Source of the DNA: Alentia gelatinosa
Taxonomy: Eukaryota; Annelida; Polychaeta; Phyllodocida; Polynoidae
Assembly (NCBI GenBank): GCA_950022655.1
Contig: OX465582.1
Coordinates: 89,557,801-89,621,800, forward strand
DNA: 64,000 bases
Reading direction: 5' to 3'
Shown here: piece after piece, positions 25,901 through 31,317 of the stretch
Numbering within the stretch: position 1 is the first letter of the stretch
Layout: each line of letters starts with the position of its first letter
Notes under the pieces: model-generated
The model's database searches: none
What the model was told of the DNA's origin: nothing
The model's input: only the letters and a program-made list of their open reading frames with translations
Position numbers and translations under genes: made by a program

Positions 25901-28900
25901 TACCTGAGCAAAATATCTGGGGATGGGGCAGTAAGTTTATCCAGAAGCTGTGGGCAAAGTTCCCGAGTGTGGGAATGGGGACGGGGGAGAGTGGATTTGT
26001 GGCGTACAAACACTTGATTGTCGACGAACATATTTAAACCTACTGTATATGAGAAAGTATGCATCGACGATTGAACAGGAAGAAAACCAGGGAGCTGTTT
26101 CAAAAGCCGGGGGGAGTAAACGGGAATGGCCACCACCAAAGGGAGAGCAATCAACGGCATTAAAAGCGAGAGTTCTAAGGTCTCATTTCAAAACTGGCGT
26201 CGCTGTTGAGATCCCAGTGCCGTTAGCTATGCCACCATAACAAATGAGACATTTAATAAATCTCTACATATCGAATGATTTAATAATTCCAAATTATTCC
26301 TCGTATTTTTCCCCACATTTCAGTTTTTATTTGACGCTTCTATATGAATTCTTAGCGGAGTTACAGAGCCTAACTATTGAAACGGTACTACTACTGTTGG
26401 TGCCGCTTTTGTCCAAAGTGCCGCTCGCTGTTAGCGAGGTGCTGCTATTTGGTTAGTGAGAGCAACTGCGAGAGTTTTTTCAACTAATGAAACAGCTCCC
26501 AGGGGACAAACTAAGCGAACAATAAGACTCTTTAGACCTCGCACATCATTTTTCTAACGTAGCCCCATTTATAGGGATAAGGATAGATGGAATGATCTTC
26601 CTAAGAAAGTGCAGGATGGATCTTTGTATGCTTTCAAGAAATATATTAGGCTAAAATATTATGATAATTTTGCCTCGGATATTAATAGATAAATCATTTT
26701 ATTAAGTTAGGTTAGAGATTTTGCTAGTATTTCTTCCTCTTCAATTATCATCATTACAATCATCCCTCTGTACATATTGTATAAATGTAATTTGGATAGA
26801 GCTTGTTATTGGCCTGCCATTAATCTGTTATTGGAATAGCTAGAAAACCTGCCTCAGCAGAGGCCATTATTGTACCTCACTTGTGCGAATAAAAAAAAAA
26901 AAATTTTAAATGTGGGTGGCGTGAATTCTACTATTGCACATTGGATGCCTAATTTCATCGGTTTAAAGCCCCAAACCAGGTTCAACATTGGTTATCGGAC
27001 TTCTATTATACAGAGTAAACCTATATGTGGATAATAGGTTCTAAATAATGTTTAATTGTGAGCTGACAATTCCATAGAAGCGGCATTGCACATTCTCGTC
27101 GCCTTGACGCATGCTACTAATGTGAAGGTGCATACTACACAGATGAAGGTCACTATCCACGCATACTACTCAGGTGAAGGTCACTCTCCATGCATAATAC
27201 TCACATGAAGGTCACTCTCCATGCATACTACTCACATGAAGGTCACTCTCCATGCATACTACTCATGTGAAGGTCACTCTCCATGCATAATACTCACATG
27301 AAGGTCACTCTCCATGCATTATACTAAGGTGAAGGTCACTCTCCATGCATAATACTCACAGGAAGGTCACTCTCCATGCATAATACTCACGTGAAGGTCA
27401 CTCTCCATGCATAATACTCACGTGAAGGTCACTCGCCATGCATTATACTCACATGAAGGTCACTCTCCATGCATAATACTCATTTGAAGGTCACTCTCCA
27501 TGCATTATACTCAAGTGAAGGTCACTCTCCATGCATAATACTCAAGTGAAGGTCACTCTCCATGCATACTTCTCGTCTGAAGGTCACTCTCCATGCATAC
27601 TACTCTCGTGAAGGTCGCTCTCCATGCATAATACTCACATGAAGGTCACTCTCCACTGGCTCGTTGTTTTCAGAAAACTCTATCTGATGAACCTTGTCGT
27701 TCCTCACAAGGTCAAGGACAGCTGGAAGGTCAACATCACGACGGTTGTGTTCCAAGGTCACGGAGAAGGTCGCCGGAAGTAGCTCTCCATCATCTACCCC
27801 TCTCACTTCACGGAAACGGACCGCAATATCCTCTCCCTCATCACCTGGTAGGTGTAATAATGAATGTTACAGATGTTTACGAAATTCTATTCAGTAATTA
27901 CAACTGGGAACTTTTTTACAAGAAATGTTTAATTGTTTTTATAAAATGTTCATGAATGGAACCTATAACGATTGAATTCAACTTTCATCTTCACAGCAAT
28001 GTTAGAGTACCTTCTTATTACCAATACTATAATCACCAGTGTTGGTATAACCAAGTTAACTCTCATTTGTTTATTAGATAGTGCTTTTACGCCCTATATA
28101 TACATCGCCGAGAGGTTAGAGTGGTCACATTGAACTTCCAGCGTGCTTCCAGAAAACTATCCCTTCACTATCTGCATGCTATCCTTTTCGATATTCTTCA
28201 TTGGATTCTAATATTCAGTGTGACAGTGAGAACAGAACATGTATTCGGTGTCTGAGGGTCTTAGAGGCATGCCCAGCTGACCATGACCAATCATTCAAGA
28301 CCAAAATACTGCAAGATCCACTGGTGCTTGATGTGTTTGGATCCTGGATAGGCAGTTGCAGAAATGGCAAGTTGACTGGGTGCAAGTGGGTTACAGAAAA
28401 CTATTCATTGACTGAATGTAACCCAAACCCTTTAATTATTATTCATTTATAATTGCACGCTCAATCATCAATGATGAACATACTATTTGCTCCTAGTTTA
28501 TATATTTTGTTGATTTTTAATGTTTAATCTAAAGTCAACTCAAAAAAAGAGAAATTCCTTGGCACACGTTTATTGGTTTATTGTAAATACCCAAGTAAGT
28601 GGCCTGAGTCTGTTATAGGTTTCATTGTAATTTATTCATAATTCCCCGCTCATGCATTAATGATGAACATGCCATCTGCTCCTAGTTAATATGGTGTGAG
28701 AGCTACATTTTGTCATAAGCTATCATGATGTCCATGGAGCCAGGGACAGAGCACCATTCCTATACTACTAACAAAACCTGCTGGCGAGTCCTGTCTCAAA
28801 TAGTTCTGTGCTTCAATTTATTATAACTGCAAGGTTTAGAAAAACACCGGTATAGACGTTAGCTTTGAAATATAGAATTGTTTATCAAAGGACTTACAGG

Positions 28901-29077
28901 TAACGAATCCTAAAATAACACATATAAACAGGGAAATTGCTAAAAATATAATAATAATAAATGAATAATTGTAATAATTCTAGTATTAATGATAAAAATG
29001 ATTATAATGATAATAATGATATTATCATCAATAATAATAATAATATAATAATAATAATGATAATAATAATAATAATC

Positions 29078-29162
<85 letters not shown>

Positions 29163-30669
29163 AGGACTATATTGGGTAGATGATAACTGAGGGTGAAAAT
29201 CCAGGTAGGGACCGGATATGAACCACACCGCTTGTTACTGAAGCCCTTGCGCCTGGACGTACCTCGTTACGCCCAGTCAGTGACTAGCAGGACCAAATAT
29301 CAAACATATTTGATATTCAAAAACTAGTGCCTGGGCATACCTAGGTACCTTAAGTGTGAGACTGGGCGTACCCGGTACGTCCAGTCTCAGACTAGTGGGA
29401 AGCGTGCAGTTCACAAAGTGCGCTTTGCCGTGCTACGCGCTCACAGGTACCTCCAGTCTGAGGTACCTCCAGTCGCACAGAGTGAACTGGGCCAAATGAG
29501 CATTAAAATTGTAGCTAACAGGACTCGGGTGTGAAATTAGCATAATTACAGAGGATGCCATATGGGATTCAAAGGTACCTTAAGTCTGAGACTGGGCGTA
29601 CCCGGTACGTCCAGTCTCAGACTAGTGGGAAGCGTGCAGTTCACAAAGTGCGCTTTGCCGTGCTACGCGCTCACAGGTACCTCCAGTCTGAGGTACCTCC
29701 AGTCGCACAGAGTGAACTGGGCCAAATGAGCATTGAAATTGTAGCTAACAGGACTCGGGTGTGATATTAGCATAATTACAGAGGATGCCATATGGGATTC
29801 AAAGGTTACCGGTTAATGTAGATCATATAATCTTAACCCTGGTATTTTTGTCCTATAGACTTAACATTGAGTACAGTTTGAAAACAGGAAATATGGATGT
29901 ATTAGATACACTTAAAATGACTCCAATATCAGCAACAAATCAAAGTAGTGAATCAAGGGGTCTAGATGTACTCCGGTTGTGGTCCTGACAGCCACCTACC
30001 CTATTCCATTGCGCCGATGGTCTCCAGAATCAAGCCCTCAAGAAGAGCAAAGCTCGTAATTGAAAAAAAGAGGGGGAAAAAAACTACTACACAGGTCCTG
30101 CTGATTACGATTAACTACGATTAACCCTTTTGCCGTGACGGCGACAAACTGAAAAAATCGTGGAGGTGTCGCCGACAAACTCCTCAATTAGTTAGGTTTT
30201 GTCGCTGACAAACTCGCTGCGGGCCGACGGGCTATGACGCACTACAACAATTAAACGTTAATCATAGAGGGTCTACGAAATTCAAACATGTTTGAATTTC
30301 GTAGGCTGTCGTAGCCCGTCGTAGGCCATCGGAAGGTTAATCGCAGAGCGCAGCGGGTTGTTGCCACAATAAGGCCTCCCACCTACTATGACGGCCTACC
30401 ATTAAGTCTGTGACAGTGTCGAGTGTCGCTGACGCCGTCGCCGACACTCGCCGCTGTCGCAGACTTAATCGTAGGCCGTCGTAGCCCGTCGTAGTAGGTG
30501 GGAGGGTCCCCTTAGAATCACTTCACTATCTATATACGGTCTTTTCACGGAGTAGACCCTACGCTGTGGTCTGTCCCTTCACCGTTAGTGATCAGATGAT
30601 AGTAGAAGGCTTACCGTGGGGCCTGGCGCCGCAGATAGCGATGAGAACAGCGAGCAGTAGAAACTTCAT
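217..30669 (-). CDS. Secreted reprolysin/ADAMTS-like zinc metalloprotease, 16 exons, 562 aa
   Basis: Assembled by hand from 16 exons with AG acceptors and GT donors: 30669-30615, 27844-27639, 25849-25763, 20835-20688, 19811-19706, 18963-18897, 17179-17102, 15293-15124, 12876-12851, 12098-11993, 9310-9134, 6974-6830, 5380-5276, 3980-3938, 3517-3464, 332-217. All phases match and the sum is 1689 nt with one terminal TAA. Domains: signal peptide 1-15; propeptide to about 183; catalytic domain from about 186 with zinc site HELGHNLGMSH (345-355) and Met-turn NIMSP (M371); ADAMTS-type cysteine-rich domain about 410-500; PLAC-like six-Cys module 526-555. Family knowledge: such enzymes cleave extracellular matrix or mucus proteins outside the cell. 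Thrombospondin repeats, transmembrane segment and ADAM-type disintegrin loop are absent. N-glycosylation sequons are NIS, NAT, NRT and NCS. Assignment is secure for the family; the specific substrate is unknown. Confidence 0.93.
720..1012. mobile_element. Fold-back element and MITE with TATCCTACC termini
   Basis: 728-838 folds on itself (CTAATCTTGGCCAC against GTGGCCAAGATTA). 857-1012 is bounded by TTTATCCTACC and GGGGTAGGATAAA. Related ends occur at 14954-15113, 54806-55065 and 55229-55485. No coding capacity; presumably non-autonomous DNA transposons. Confidence 0.55.
1149..2236. repeat. Tandem duplication of 544 bp
   Basis: 1149-1692 is followed directly by 1693-2236. Offset is exactly 544 and I saw no mismatch, so the 63-aa frames inside each copy are identical. 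It lies in the last intron of the metalloprotease gene. Either very recent, or an assembly/haplotype artefact. Confidence 0.85.
2240..3460. other. Intron stretch, mostly unexplained
   Basis: 2250-2335 has GATGCCT/AGGCATCACC words also seen at 1640, 20550 and 37570. 2803-3010 contains CCAAGATGGC and CAAAATGGCCGCC, typical of dispersed repeats. 3150-3335 is a diverged copy of 46160-46380, sharing GAGGACTATTTTTCCGGAAT. No exon found. Confidence 0.5.
3464..3517 (-). CDS. Metalloprotease exon 15: linker
   Basis: 54 nt, phase 1 to 1, acceptor TTTATTTGCAG, donor GCCG|GTAAGT. Encodes a basic linker VIRKNCSTGKSLPRVPA. No recognisable domain; support is splice consensus and phase agreement with both neighbours. 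Confidence 0.78.
3938..3980 (-). CDS. Metalloprotease exon 14: end of cysteine-rich domain
   Basis: 43 nt, acceptor TTCTCTTTCAG, donor CCAA|GTAAGT. Encodes WCIQGKCVSNRTHP, completing the G-K-W-C-x-x-G-K-C signature begun in exon 13. NRT is an N-glycosylation sequon. Confidence 0.9.
4161..4243. repeat. 83-bp near-perfect palindrome
   Basis: Left arm begins ACTATAACTTTTCAAAAACC and the right arm ends GGTTTTTGAAAAGTTATAGT. The arms are 41-42 nt with one mismatch and essentially no loop. It lies in intron 13 of the metalloprotease. The transcript would form one long hairpin. Confidence 0.9.
4345..4745. mobile_element. Fold-back elements with CATTGGCC termini
   Basis: Two nested units. 4548-4741 is a clear inverted repeat (GGCCGACAAACAAGGTGTAG against CTACACAGTGTTTGTCGGCC). 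The family recurs at 39280-39500. No coding content. Confidence 0.6.
4866..5950. other. Intron repeats flanking exon 13
   Basis: 4868-4960 and 5880-5945 carry GGAACTCGGTGTAAACG-like words of the hairpin family at 53795 and 63236. 4940-5260 repeats ACCTGTTTCACTAGTTTCGTGA. 5420-5880 shows nothing identifiable besides a poly-T run. Confidence 0.4.
5276..5380 (-). CDS. Metalloprotease exon 13: cysteine-rich domain
   Basis: 105 nt in phase 0, acceptor TGTCATACAG, donor AAA|GTGAGT. Encodes DVCEKMMCLKDGSCWSGRPT and DGTSCGEGK, matching C-x-x-x-W/M-C ... DGT-x-C-G-x-G-K of ADAMTS proteins. Confidence 0.92.
6384..6632. repeat. AAT/GAT trinucleotide microsatellite
   Basis: Long run of AAT with interspersed GAT and AAC units. 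Long apparent reading frames here are artefacts. Confidence 0.95.
6830..6974 (-). CDS. Metalloprotease exon 12: ADAMTS-type cysteine-rich domain
   Basis: 145 nt, acceptor GCACCACAG, donor GAG|GTAAC. Encodes FPRICLKSTSCTGHYDQ, then LPGQIDSLNKQCEEQFGAGS and KTDPNCE. LPGQ-x-x-S-L-x-x-Q-C-x-x-x-F-G is the hallmark start of the ADAMTS cysteine-rich domain (Pfam ADAM_CR_2 class). Confidence 0.92.
7190..7790. mobile_element. Fold-back element with GTTTTATTTT termini
   Basis: Left end GGCTCTGTTTTATTTTTCGC is inverted as GAAAATAAAACAGGGCCC at the right. Internal CTCCTGAAAAGTGTCCTGCAG is inverted as CTCCTCAAAAGTGTCCTACAG. Non-coding; lies in intron 11. Confidence 0.6.
7925..8110 (+). mobile_element. 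SINE fragment (same family as 59035-59345)
   Basis: Shares CCCAGCAGTGGTAGAT, AAAGCCAAT and TCTCACCT...AATGTGTAGGGG with the fuller copy at 59035-59345. The tRNA-like head is missing or too diverged. Confidence 0.6.
8181..8217 (-). ncRNA. Degenerate hammerhead-like core
   Basis: On the minus strand TTGATAA - GGGC/GCTC stem - GAAACGTTGG. The canonical core CUGANGA is mutated at two positions, so cleavage is unlikely. Such cores mark Penelope-like retroelements (family knowledge). Confidence 0.35.
8497..9105. mobile_element. Large fold-back element beside exon 11
   Basis: GGTGCATTATTGGTAACG and TCCGCTAGAGGGCTCGGCGG at the left are inverted as CGTTACCAATAATGCACC and CCGCCGAGCCCACTAGCGGA at the right. 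It ends about 29 bp from the donor of exon 11. Confidence 0.6.
9134..9310 (-). CDS. Metalloprotease exon 11: third zinc ligand and Met-turn
   Basis: 177 nt, acceptor CTATTTCAG, donor GACAA|GTAAGT. Encodes NLGMSHDGEGLCAS, NGNIMSPTLIRLD and QAYRFSTCTMNQARACFKG. It supplies the third zinc histidine (H355) and the Met-turn (M371), and closes the catalytic domain. Confidence 0.93.
9425..11610 (-). pseudogene. Dead 5'-truncated non-LTR retrotransposon in intron 10
   Basis: Three frames together give a reverse transcriptase and C-terminal domain: 11607-10675 (PIPKEGNLSEYNNWKPITIL, YIDFKKAFDSVNH), then about 10660-10356 (TTGVPQSSVIGPLLF, YADDLV), then 10447-9698 (YRYLGVLVDNKLTFNDHFEK and an LPQTLQKM tail). 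Two frameshifts break it and the endonuclease is absent. The 3' end is an A/T-rich tail near 9425-9445. Same strand as the host gene, so it is transcribed within the intron. The family is a Jockey/CR1-like clade; the exact clade is not resolved by eye. Confidence 0.85.
11665..11935. mobile_element. Fold-back element in intron 10
   Basis: GAGAGAAAGTCAAAGTTA (about 11824-11841) is inverted as TAACTTTGACTTTCTCTC (about 11903-11920). Ends 60 bp from exon 10. No coding content. Confidence 0.45.
11993..12098 (-). CDS. Metalloprotease exon 10: zinc-binding helix, first half
   Basis: 106 nt, acceptor TTTTTACAG, donor CATAA|GTAAGC. Encodes LAYLCRVCQGNSGVSTVEYV then GWHSWGVAAHELGH. The intron falls between the second zinc histidine and the LGMSH part. 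The first 38 nt of this exon plus its acceptor are the repeat unit of the minisatellite just upstream. Confidence 0.93.
12061..12385. repeat. 69-bp minisatellite made of the exon 10 acceptor and 5' end
   Basis: Five copies with starts at 12061, 12130, 12200, 12270 and 12338 (period 68-70). The first contains the true start of exon 10. Copies 2 and 3 keep TTTTTACAG followed by exon-like sequence; copies 4 and 5 have lost the AG (ACATG). In transcript order the decoys come before the real acceptor. Confidence 0.9.
12436..12655 (-). mobile_element. tRNA-derived SINE with A-rich tail
   Basis: Minus strand: a B-box GGTTCAAACCC near 12620, a body containing CCGCCATTAGAATGAGGAGT, and a tail of A with a few G at 12430-12452. 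A diverged relative on the plus strand lies at 61480-61640. Confidence 0.65.
12851..12876 (-). CDS. Metalloprotease exon 9: 26-nt microexon
   Basis: Only 26 nt between TTTTTAACAG and a GTTG|GTAAGTT donor. With flanking bases it reads G-FDLDGSTV-G, joining HLMTWTG to LAYLCRVC. Without it the frame of exon 10 would be wrong (phase 2 against phase 1), so it is required. The motif T-G-x-D-L matches the family. Confidence 0.88.
12940..13560. mobile_element. Imperfect fold-back element
   Basis: Ends carry GGGCCC blocks (CAGGGCCCGG at 12969, CAGGGCCCTGG at 13540). The interior has paired GCGATAGCGATAC and GTTGCTCC/GGAGCAAC words. Boundaries approximate; nothing coding. Confidence 0.35.
13814..14240 (+). 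pseudogene. 3' end fragment of a non-LTR retrotransposon
   Basis: A 64-codon frame (13814-14008) with KIKIKIKRPNTQ, FYKGKALWDQLIKEIQ and FKCSIKKWLTG matches the usual LINE C-terminus (K-x-P ... Y-x-G-x-x-L-W-x-x-L ... F-K-x-x-x-K-x-x-L). It is followed by about 230 bp of 3' sequence and an A-rich tail at 14225-14250. Confidence 0.6.
14954..15113. mobile_element. MITE with TATCCTA/TAGGATA ends, abutting exon 8
   Basis: Begins TTTATCCTAACCC and ends GGGGGTAGGATAAG; same family as 857-1012 and the 54.8/55.2 kb copies. The right end is 9 bp from the donor of exon 8. Confidence 0.55.
15124..15293 (-). CDS. Metalloprotease exon 8: catalytic domain
   Basis: 170 nt, acceptor GACTTCAG, donor ACCGG|GTAAC. 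Encodes KPSSLPTDLSKFPG through SINATLVLEKMGTYREKM to NPDHLMTWTG. H-L-M-T-W-T-G is the conserved D-x-A/L-x-L-x-T/W-x-x strand before the zinc helix. A transposon end lies 9 bp beyond the donor. Confidence 0.92.
15720..16260 (-). repeat. Dispersed repeat copy (R1)
   Basis: Inverse of 40670-41215 and 48230-48590; shares AAAACCCA(C/T)GTCA, the GGTAACCTATGATTTT complement and TAGTACTATA words. Non-coding; presumably a non-autonomous transposon of 0.5-1 kb. Confidence 0.55.
16310..16625. repeat. Dispersed repeat copy (R2)
   Basis: Contains ACACGAGAATTTCGCTCTCG and CTTCAGTCTCCAAGCCTA. Other copies: about 25060-25400, 25420-25725, 57110-57355, and inverted at 37965-38100. Function unknown. Confidence 0.6.
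17102..17179 (-). CDS. Metalloprotease exon 7: catalytic domain
   Basis: 78 nt in phase 0, acceptor TTCACAG, donor ACG|GTAAAC. Encodes MDLVYSSFSGIGLTVNVWIV and KVNIFT. This is the reprolysin segment in which the chain returns through the core (x-x-I-G-L-x-V-x-V). A 68-bp satellite array lies about 45 bp upstream of the acceptor. Confidence 0.88.
17225..17905. repeat. 68-bp satellite array with palindromic core
   Basis: About ten copies of a 68-bp unit (core starts at 17259, 17327, 17395 and onward). The core TCCCCATTGAGAATGTATG continues to GGGGA and is nearly palindromic; the rest contains ACTACCCATTGTTTATTATC. Two inverted copies lie at 47812-47948. Confidence 0.92.
17905..18110. repeat. 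Diverged copy of the 39.65-kb fold-back element
   Basis: Shares GACCTTCACCCTGACCTCCTTACA and AGCCAATCACTGCATTC-like sequence with 39640-39710. Non-coding. Confidence 0.45.
18180..18315. mobile_element. Fold-back MITE
   Basis: GTAAACCACGAGTGG is inverted as CGAGTGGTTTACAG; ends GGTGG(T)A and TTTATCATCCATC. Resembles 57725-57830. Confidence 0.5.
18672..18819. mobile_element. Hairpin MITE downstream of exon 6
   Basis: CAACATTACCATGATTT at one end is inverted as AAATCATGGTAATATTG at the other, with CTGTGTGGCCGTA / TACGGCCACACAG inside. It lies 78 bp past the exon 6 donor. Confidence 0.7.
18897..18963 (-). CDS. Metalloprotease exon 6: catalytic domain
   Basis: 67 nt, phase 2 in and 0 out, acceptor TGACTTCAG, donor GGG|GTATGT. 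Encodes WNKIKGHSSYNLHEFFAHQA and NG. Splice sites and phase fit both neighbours. Confidence 0.83.
19138..19350. mobile_element. MITE with GGGCCCGTTT..AATAATCTA termini
   Basis: AGGGGCCCGTTTTATAATCT opens it and AGATTATTAAACGAGCCCC closes it. Copies at 51691-51900 and, truncated, 61085-61300 share ACGATGTGGGTCA and AATACTGTCTTAG. Confidence 0.75.
19706..19811 (-). CDS. Metalloprotease exon 5: propeptide end and first catalytic strand
   Basis: 106 nt, acceptor TTTTCTCTTATTTCAG, donor CTCGA|GTAAGT. Encodes a proline-rich stretch, then NISRRASERFDVEVFWVSDY, where VEVFWVSDYQMY is the first catalytic strand. SRRAS (179-183) is the only dibasic candidate for propeptide removal, but it is not a furin consensus. 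The acceptor tract appears to come from a transposon terminus. Confidence 0.88.
19813..19880. mobile_element. MITE terminus forming the exon 5 acceptor tract
   Basis: GAAATAAGAGAAAACGTGAT then TACTGAG matches the termini of elements at 56428, 56646, 57490 and 63500 (AAAACGT-x-x-TTACTGAG). Read on the minus strand it is the pyrimidine tract TTTTCTCTTATTTCAG of exon 5. Confidence 0.6.
19886..20055. repeat. TTA/TCA trinucleotide microsatellite
   Basis: Run of TTA with interspersed TCA and TTG units. Apparent reading frames are artefacts. Confidence 0.95.
20550..20655. repeat. Three GATGCCTTAAGGCATC palindromes in tandem
   Basis: The 16-bp perfect palindrome occurs at about 20560, 20590 and 20621, each followed by ACCC. 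Related GATGCCTCAAGGCATCACC and GATGCCTCCAGGCATTCCCC occur at 2307 and 37573. Confidence 0.85.
20688..20835 (-). CDS. Metalloprotease exon 4: propeptide
   Basis: 148 nt, acceptor CTCTTTCAG, donor ACAG|GTTAG. Encodes RGSFVINDVTFEIEPVDP and continues with HDHVIRKVSDA, matching the G-x-F-x-I-x-x-x-x-Y/F-x-I-E-P plus H-x-I/Y pattern of reprolysin propeptides. A 3.35-kb repeat array begins 34 bp upstream of its acceptor. Confidence 0.9.
20869..24220. mobile_element. Tandem array bounded by inverted CAGGGGCGTACCCAGG termini
   Basis: Begins CAGGGGCGTACCCAGGATTT and ends CCCTGGGTACGCCCCTG. Between them about 20 degenerate units of 135-150 bp recur, each with CCAGGGGGCAAAGCCCCT, a GGATTTTGTTTC-like block and a G-rich run. 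An internal CAGGGGCATACCCAGGATTT at 22374 shows the unit itself carries the terminus. No open frame of substance. CAGGGGCG termini recall hAT-like elements, but I see no 8-bp target duplication. Confidence 0.75.
24221..25740. other. Intron 3 remainder: mixed dispersed repeats
   Basis: 24455-24580 is a hairpin ending CGTCGTAGTAGGTGGGAGG, as at 30490. 24780-25030 has three copies of the word CTAGCGACTTCGTCG or its complement. 25060-25400 and 25420-25725 are tandem copies of R2. No exon besides exon 3 was found. Confidence 0.5.
25763..25849 (-). CDS. Metalloprotease exon 3: propeptide
   Basis: 87 nt in phase 0 to 0, between TTTGAAACAG and CTC|GTGAGT. Encodes DVAFYQDRSRHAAITAKVVR and nine further residues. 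Too short to be picked up as an ORF on its own; supported by splice signals and continuous phase. Confidence 0.82.
25850..26470. other. Intron 2, nothing identified
   Basis: Several overlapping frames of 60-90 codons exist on both strands around 25900-26240. None has splice context or recognisable motifs. GGGAGCTGTTTCAAAA at 26089 recurs inverted at 26488 and near 58970, suggesting a dispersed repeat. Confidence 0.35.
26480..26905 (+). pseudogene. 3' end of a dead non-LTR retrotransposon
   Basis: Frame with a stop reads RSPIYRDKDRWNDLPKKVQD, then AFKKYIRLKYYDNFASDINR and stop. This is the usual LINE C-terminus (R-W-N-x-L-P ... F-K-K). An A-tail is at 26889-26903. Confidence 0.65.
27121..27655. 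repeat. 31-bp minisatellite made of the exon 2 splice donor
   Basis: About 17 copies at period 31 (unit includes GAAGGTCACTCTCCATGCAT). On the transcript strand each unit is the last 15 nt of exon 2 plus donor, CTTCAT|GTGAGTAT. I count eight copies keeping GTGAGT, including the real one at 27638. Others are changed at G or T. Confidence 0.93.
27639..27844 (-). CDS. Metalloprotease exon 2: propeptide
   Basis: 206 nt, entered in phase 1 after CTACCAG and left in phase 0 at CTTCAT|GTGAGT. Encodes DEGEDIAVRFREVRG onward, including the typical propeptide strand LPATFSVTLEHN. Its last 15 nt and the donor are the unit of a minisatellite that fills the next 500 bp of intron. Reading through into the array meets TAG at the first repeat. 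Confidence 0.88.
28090..28400. repeat. Dispersed repeat shared with 48640-48840
   Basis: Common blocks: GAGTGGTCACAT, GGCATGCCCAGCTGACCA and CTGGTGCTTGATGTGTTTGG. A short piece recurs at 49500-49580. Unknown type. Confidence 0.6.
28401..28940. other. Intron 1 stretch, nothing identified
   Basis: Contains an internal repeat (CATCAATGATGAACAT... TGCTCCTAGTT at 28468 and 28655). No exon, RNA or transposon end recognised. Confidence 0.35.
28948..29162. repeat. AAT trinucleotide microsatellite
   Basis: Nearly pure AAT from about 29030 to 29160, impure before. Confidence 0.95.
29240..29810. repeat. Two tandem units of about 230 bp containing hairpins
   Basis: 29345-29575 and 29576-29809 are almost identical. 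Each holds GAGACTGGGCGTACCCGGTA, folding with CGTCCAGTCTC, and paired CAGTTCACAAAGTGCG / CACAGAGTGAACTG. A related hairpin starts at 29245. Confidence 0.8.
30110..30510. mobile_element. Hairpin elements with CCTCCCACCTACTA ends
   Basis: 30376-30510 is a large inverted repeat: CCTCCCACCTACTATGACGG against CCGTCGTAGTAGGTGGGAGG, with AGTGTCGAGTGTCG / CGACACTCG inside. The preceding 30110-30375 is a related partial copy. Lies in intron 1, 105 bp from exon 1. Confidence 0.7.
30615..30669 (-). CDS. Metalloprotease exon 1: start codon and signal peptide
   Basis: Encodes MKFLLLAVLIAICGARPH and ends in phase 1 at a CACG|GTAAG donor. The hydrophobic core L4-I12 followed by C-G-A predicts signal peptidase cleavage after A15. 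Confidence 0.9.
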
Positions 30670-30712
30670 GGTGGACGGCAGAAGACTGACACGACAATAA
30701 AAATCTGAAAAC

Positions 30713-30724
30713 CCTTTTATATAC
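30713..30724 (-). promoter_or_regulatory. TATA box of the metalloprotease gene
   Basis: TATATAAAA (30723 to 30715) lies 46 nt upstream of the start codon at 30669. A TATA-directed start near 30688 would leave a 5' UTR of only about 20 nt. No intron is needed between promoter and start codon. Position relative to the ATG is the support; the transcription start is inferred. Confidence 0.65.
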
Positions 30725-30781
30725 TCCCCGCTGGTATACTGGTTATGCTTCATGGCCGCCAGGTGAAGCGTGCAAAACATG

Positions 30782-30791
30782 GTCACGTGAC
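30782..30791. promoter_or_regulatory. Palindromic E-box GTCACGTGAC
   Basis: A perfect 10-bp palindrome around CACGTG about 60 bp upstream of the TATA box. This is the class of site bound by USF and TFE/MITF bHLH-ZIP factors in animals. Binding is inferred from sequence and position only. Confidence 0.4.
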
Positions 30792-31039
30792 GTTAGAACG
30801 CCACCTGGTGCCATGCATATTTACCCACTTCCGGTACGCCTGCGTATAGGGGAGGGGGCTACAGAAGTGTTCATCGCTTATGGCACTTTTTTATCTACTT
30901 TTTTTTTCAATTTTGAGCTTAACTCTCTTTATTTTCAGTATTTTTCCGCAGATTGTGTTATACGTGTGACTTTCCCTCGTAGTTTACATGTGTCGATCCT
31001 ACATAGTACAAATAGGAGATCAGCAATTAAAGATTAAAG

Positions 31040-31317
31040 AAGAAACCAACAAGTTTTAGTCGAAGTCATTGTTCTCCACGAGTTTGATGCGGAGTGACAT
31101 AAACGAGGCAACAGGATTCAAATGAGTTGGAGAACACCAACTTTGACCAAAACGAGTTGCTTTCTGCATTTATCTCACTCCTGTACACACTAAAAGAATG
31201 GACAATACACAGGATATAGACCATGGAGAACAGACTGCAATACTCGTAGGGGCATGGAGAACAAGTTCCCAATGTTAAGCATATGGGACAAAAATACCAG
31301 GGGTGAGATAATTCCAT
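31040..31317. repeat. Dispersed repeat carrying the Ngaro insertion
   Basis: Matches 58730-58960 closely (CGAGTTTGATGC/GCAGAGTGA, GACCAAAACGAGTTGCTTTC, GACCATGGAGAACA). Its own end ACATTGGGAACTTG-like sequence recurs at 38350 and 62255. Confidence 0.65.
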
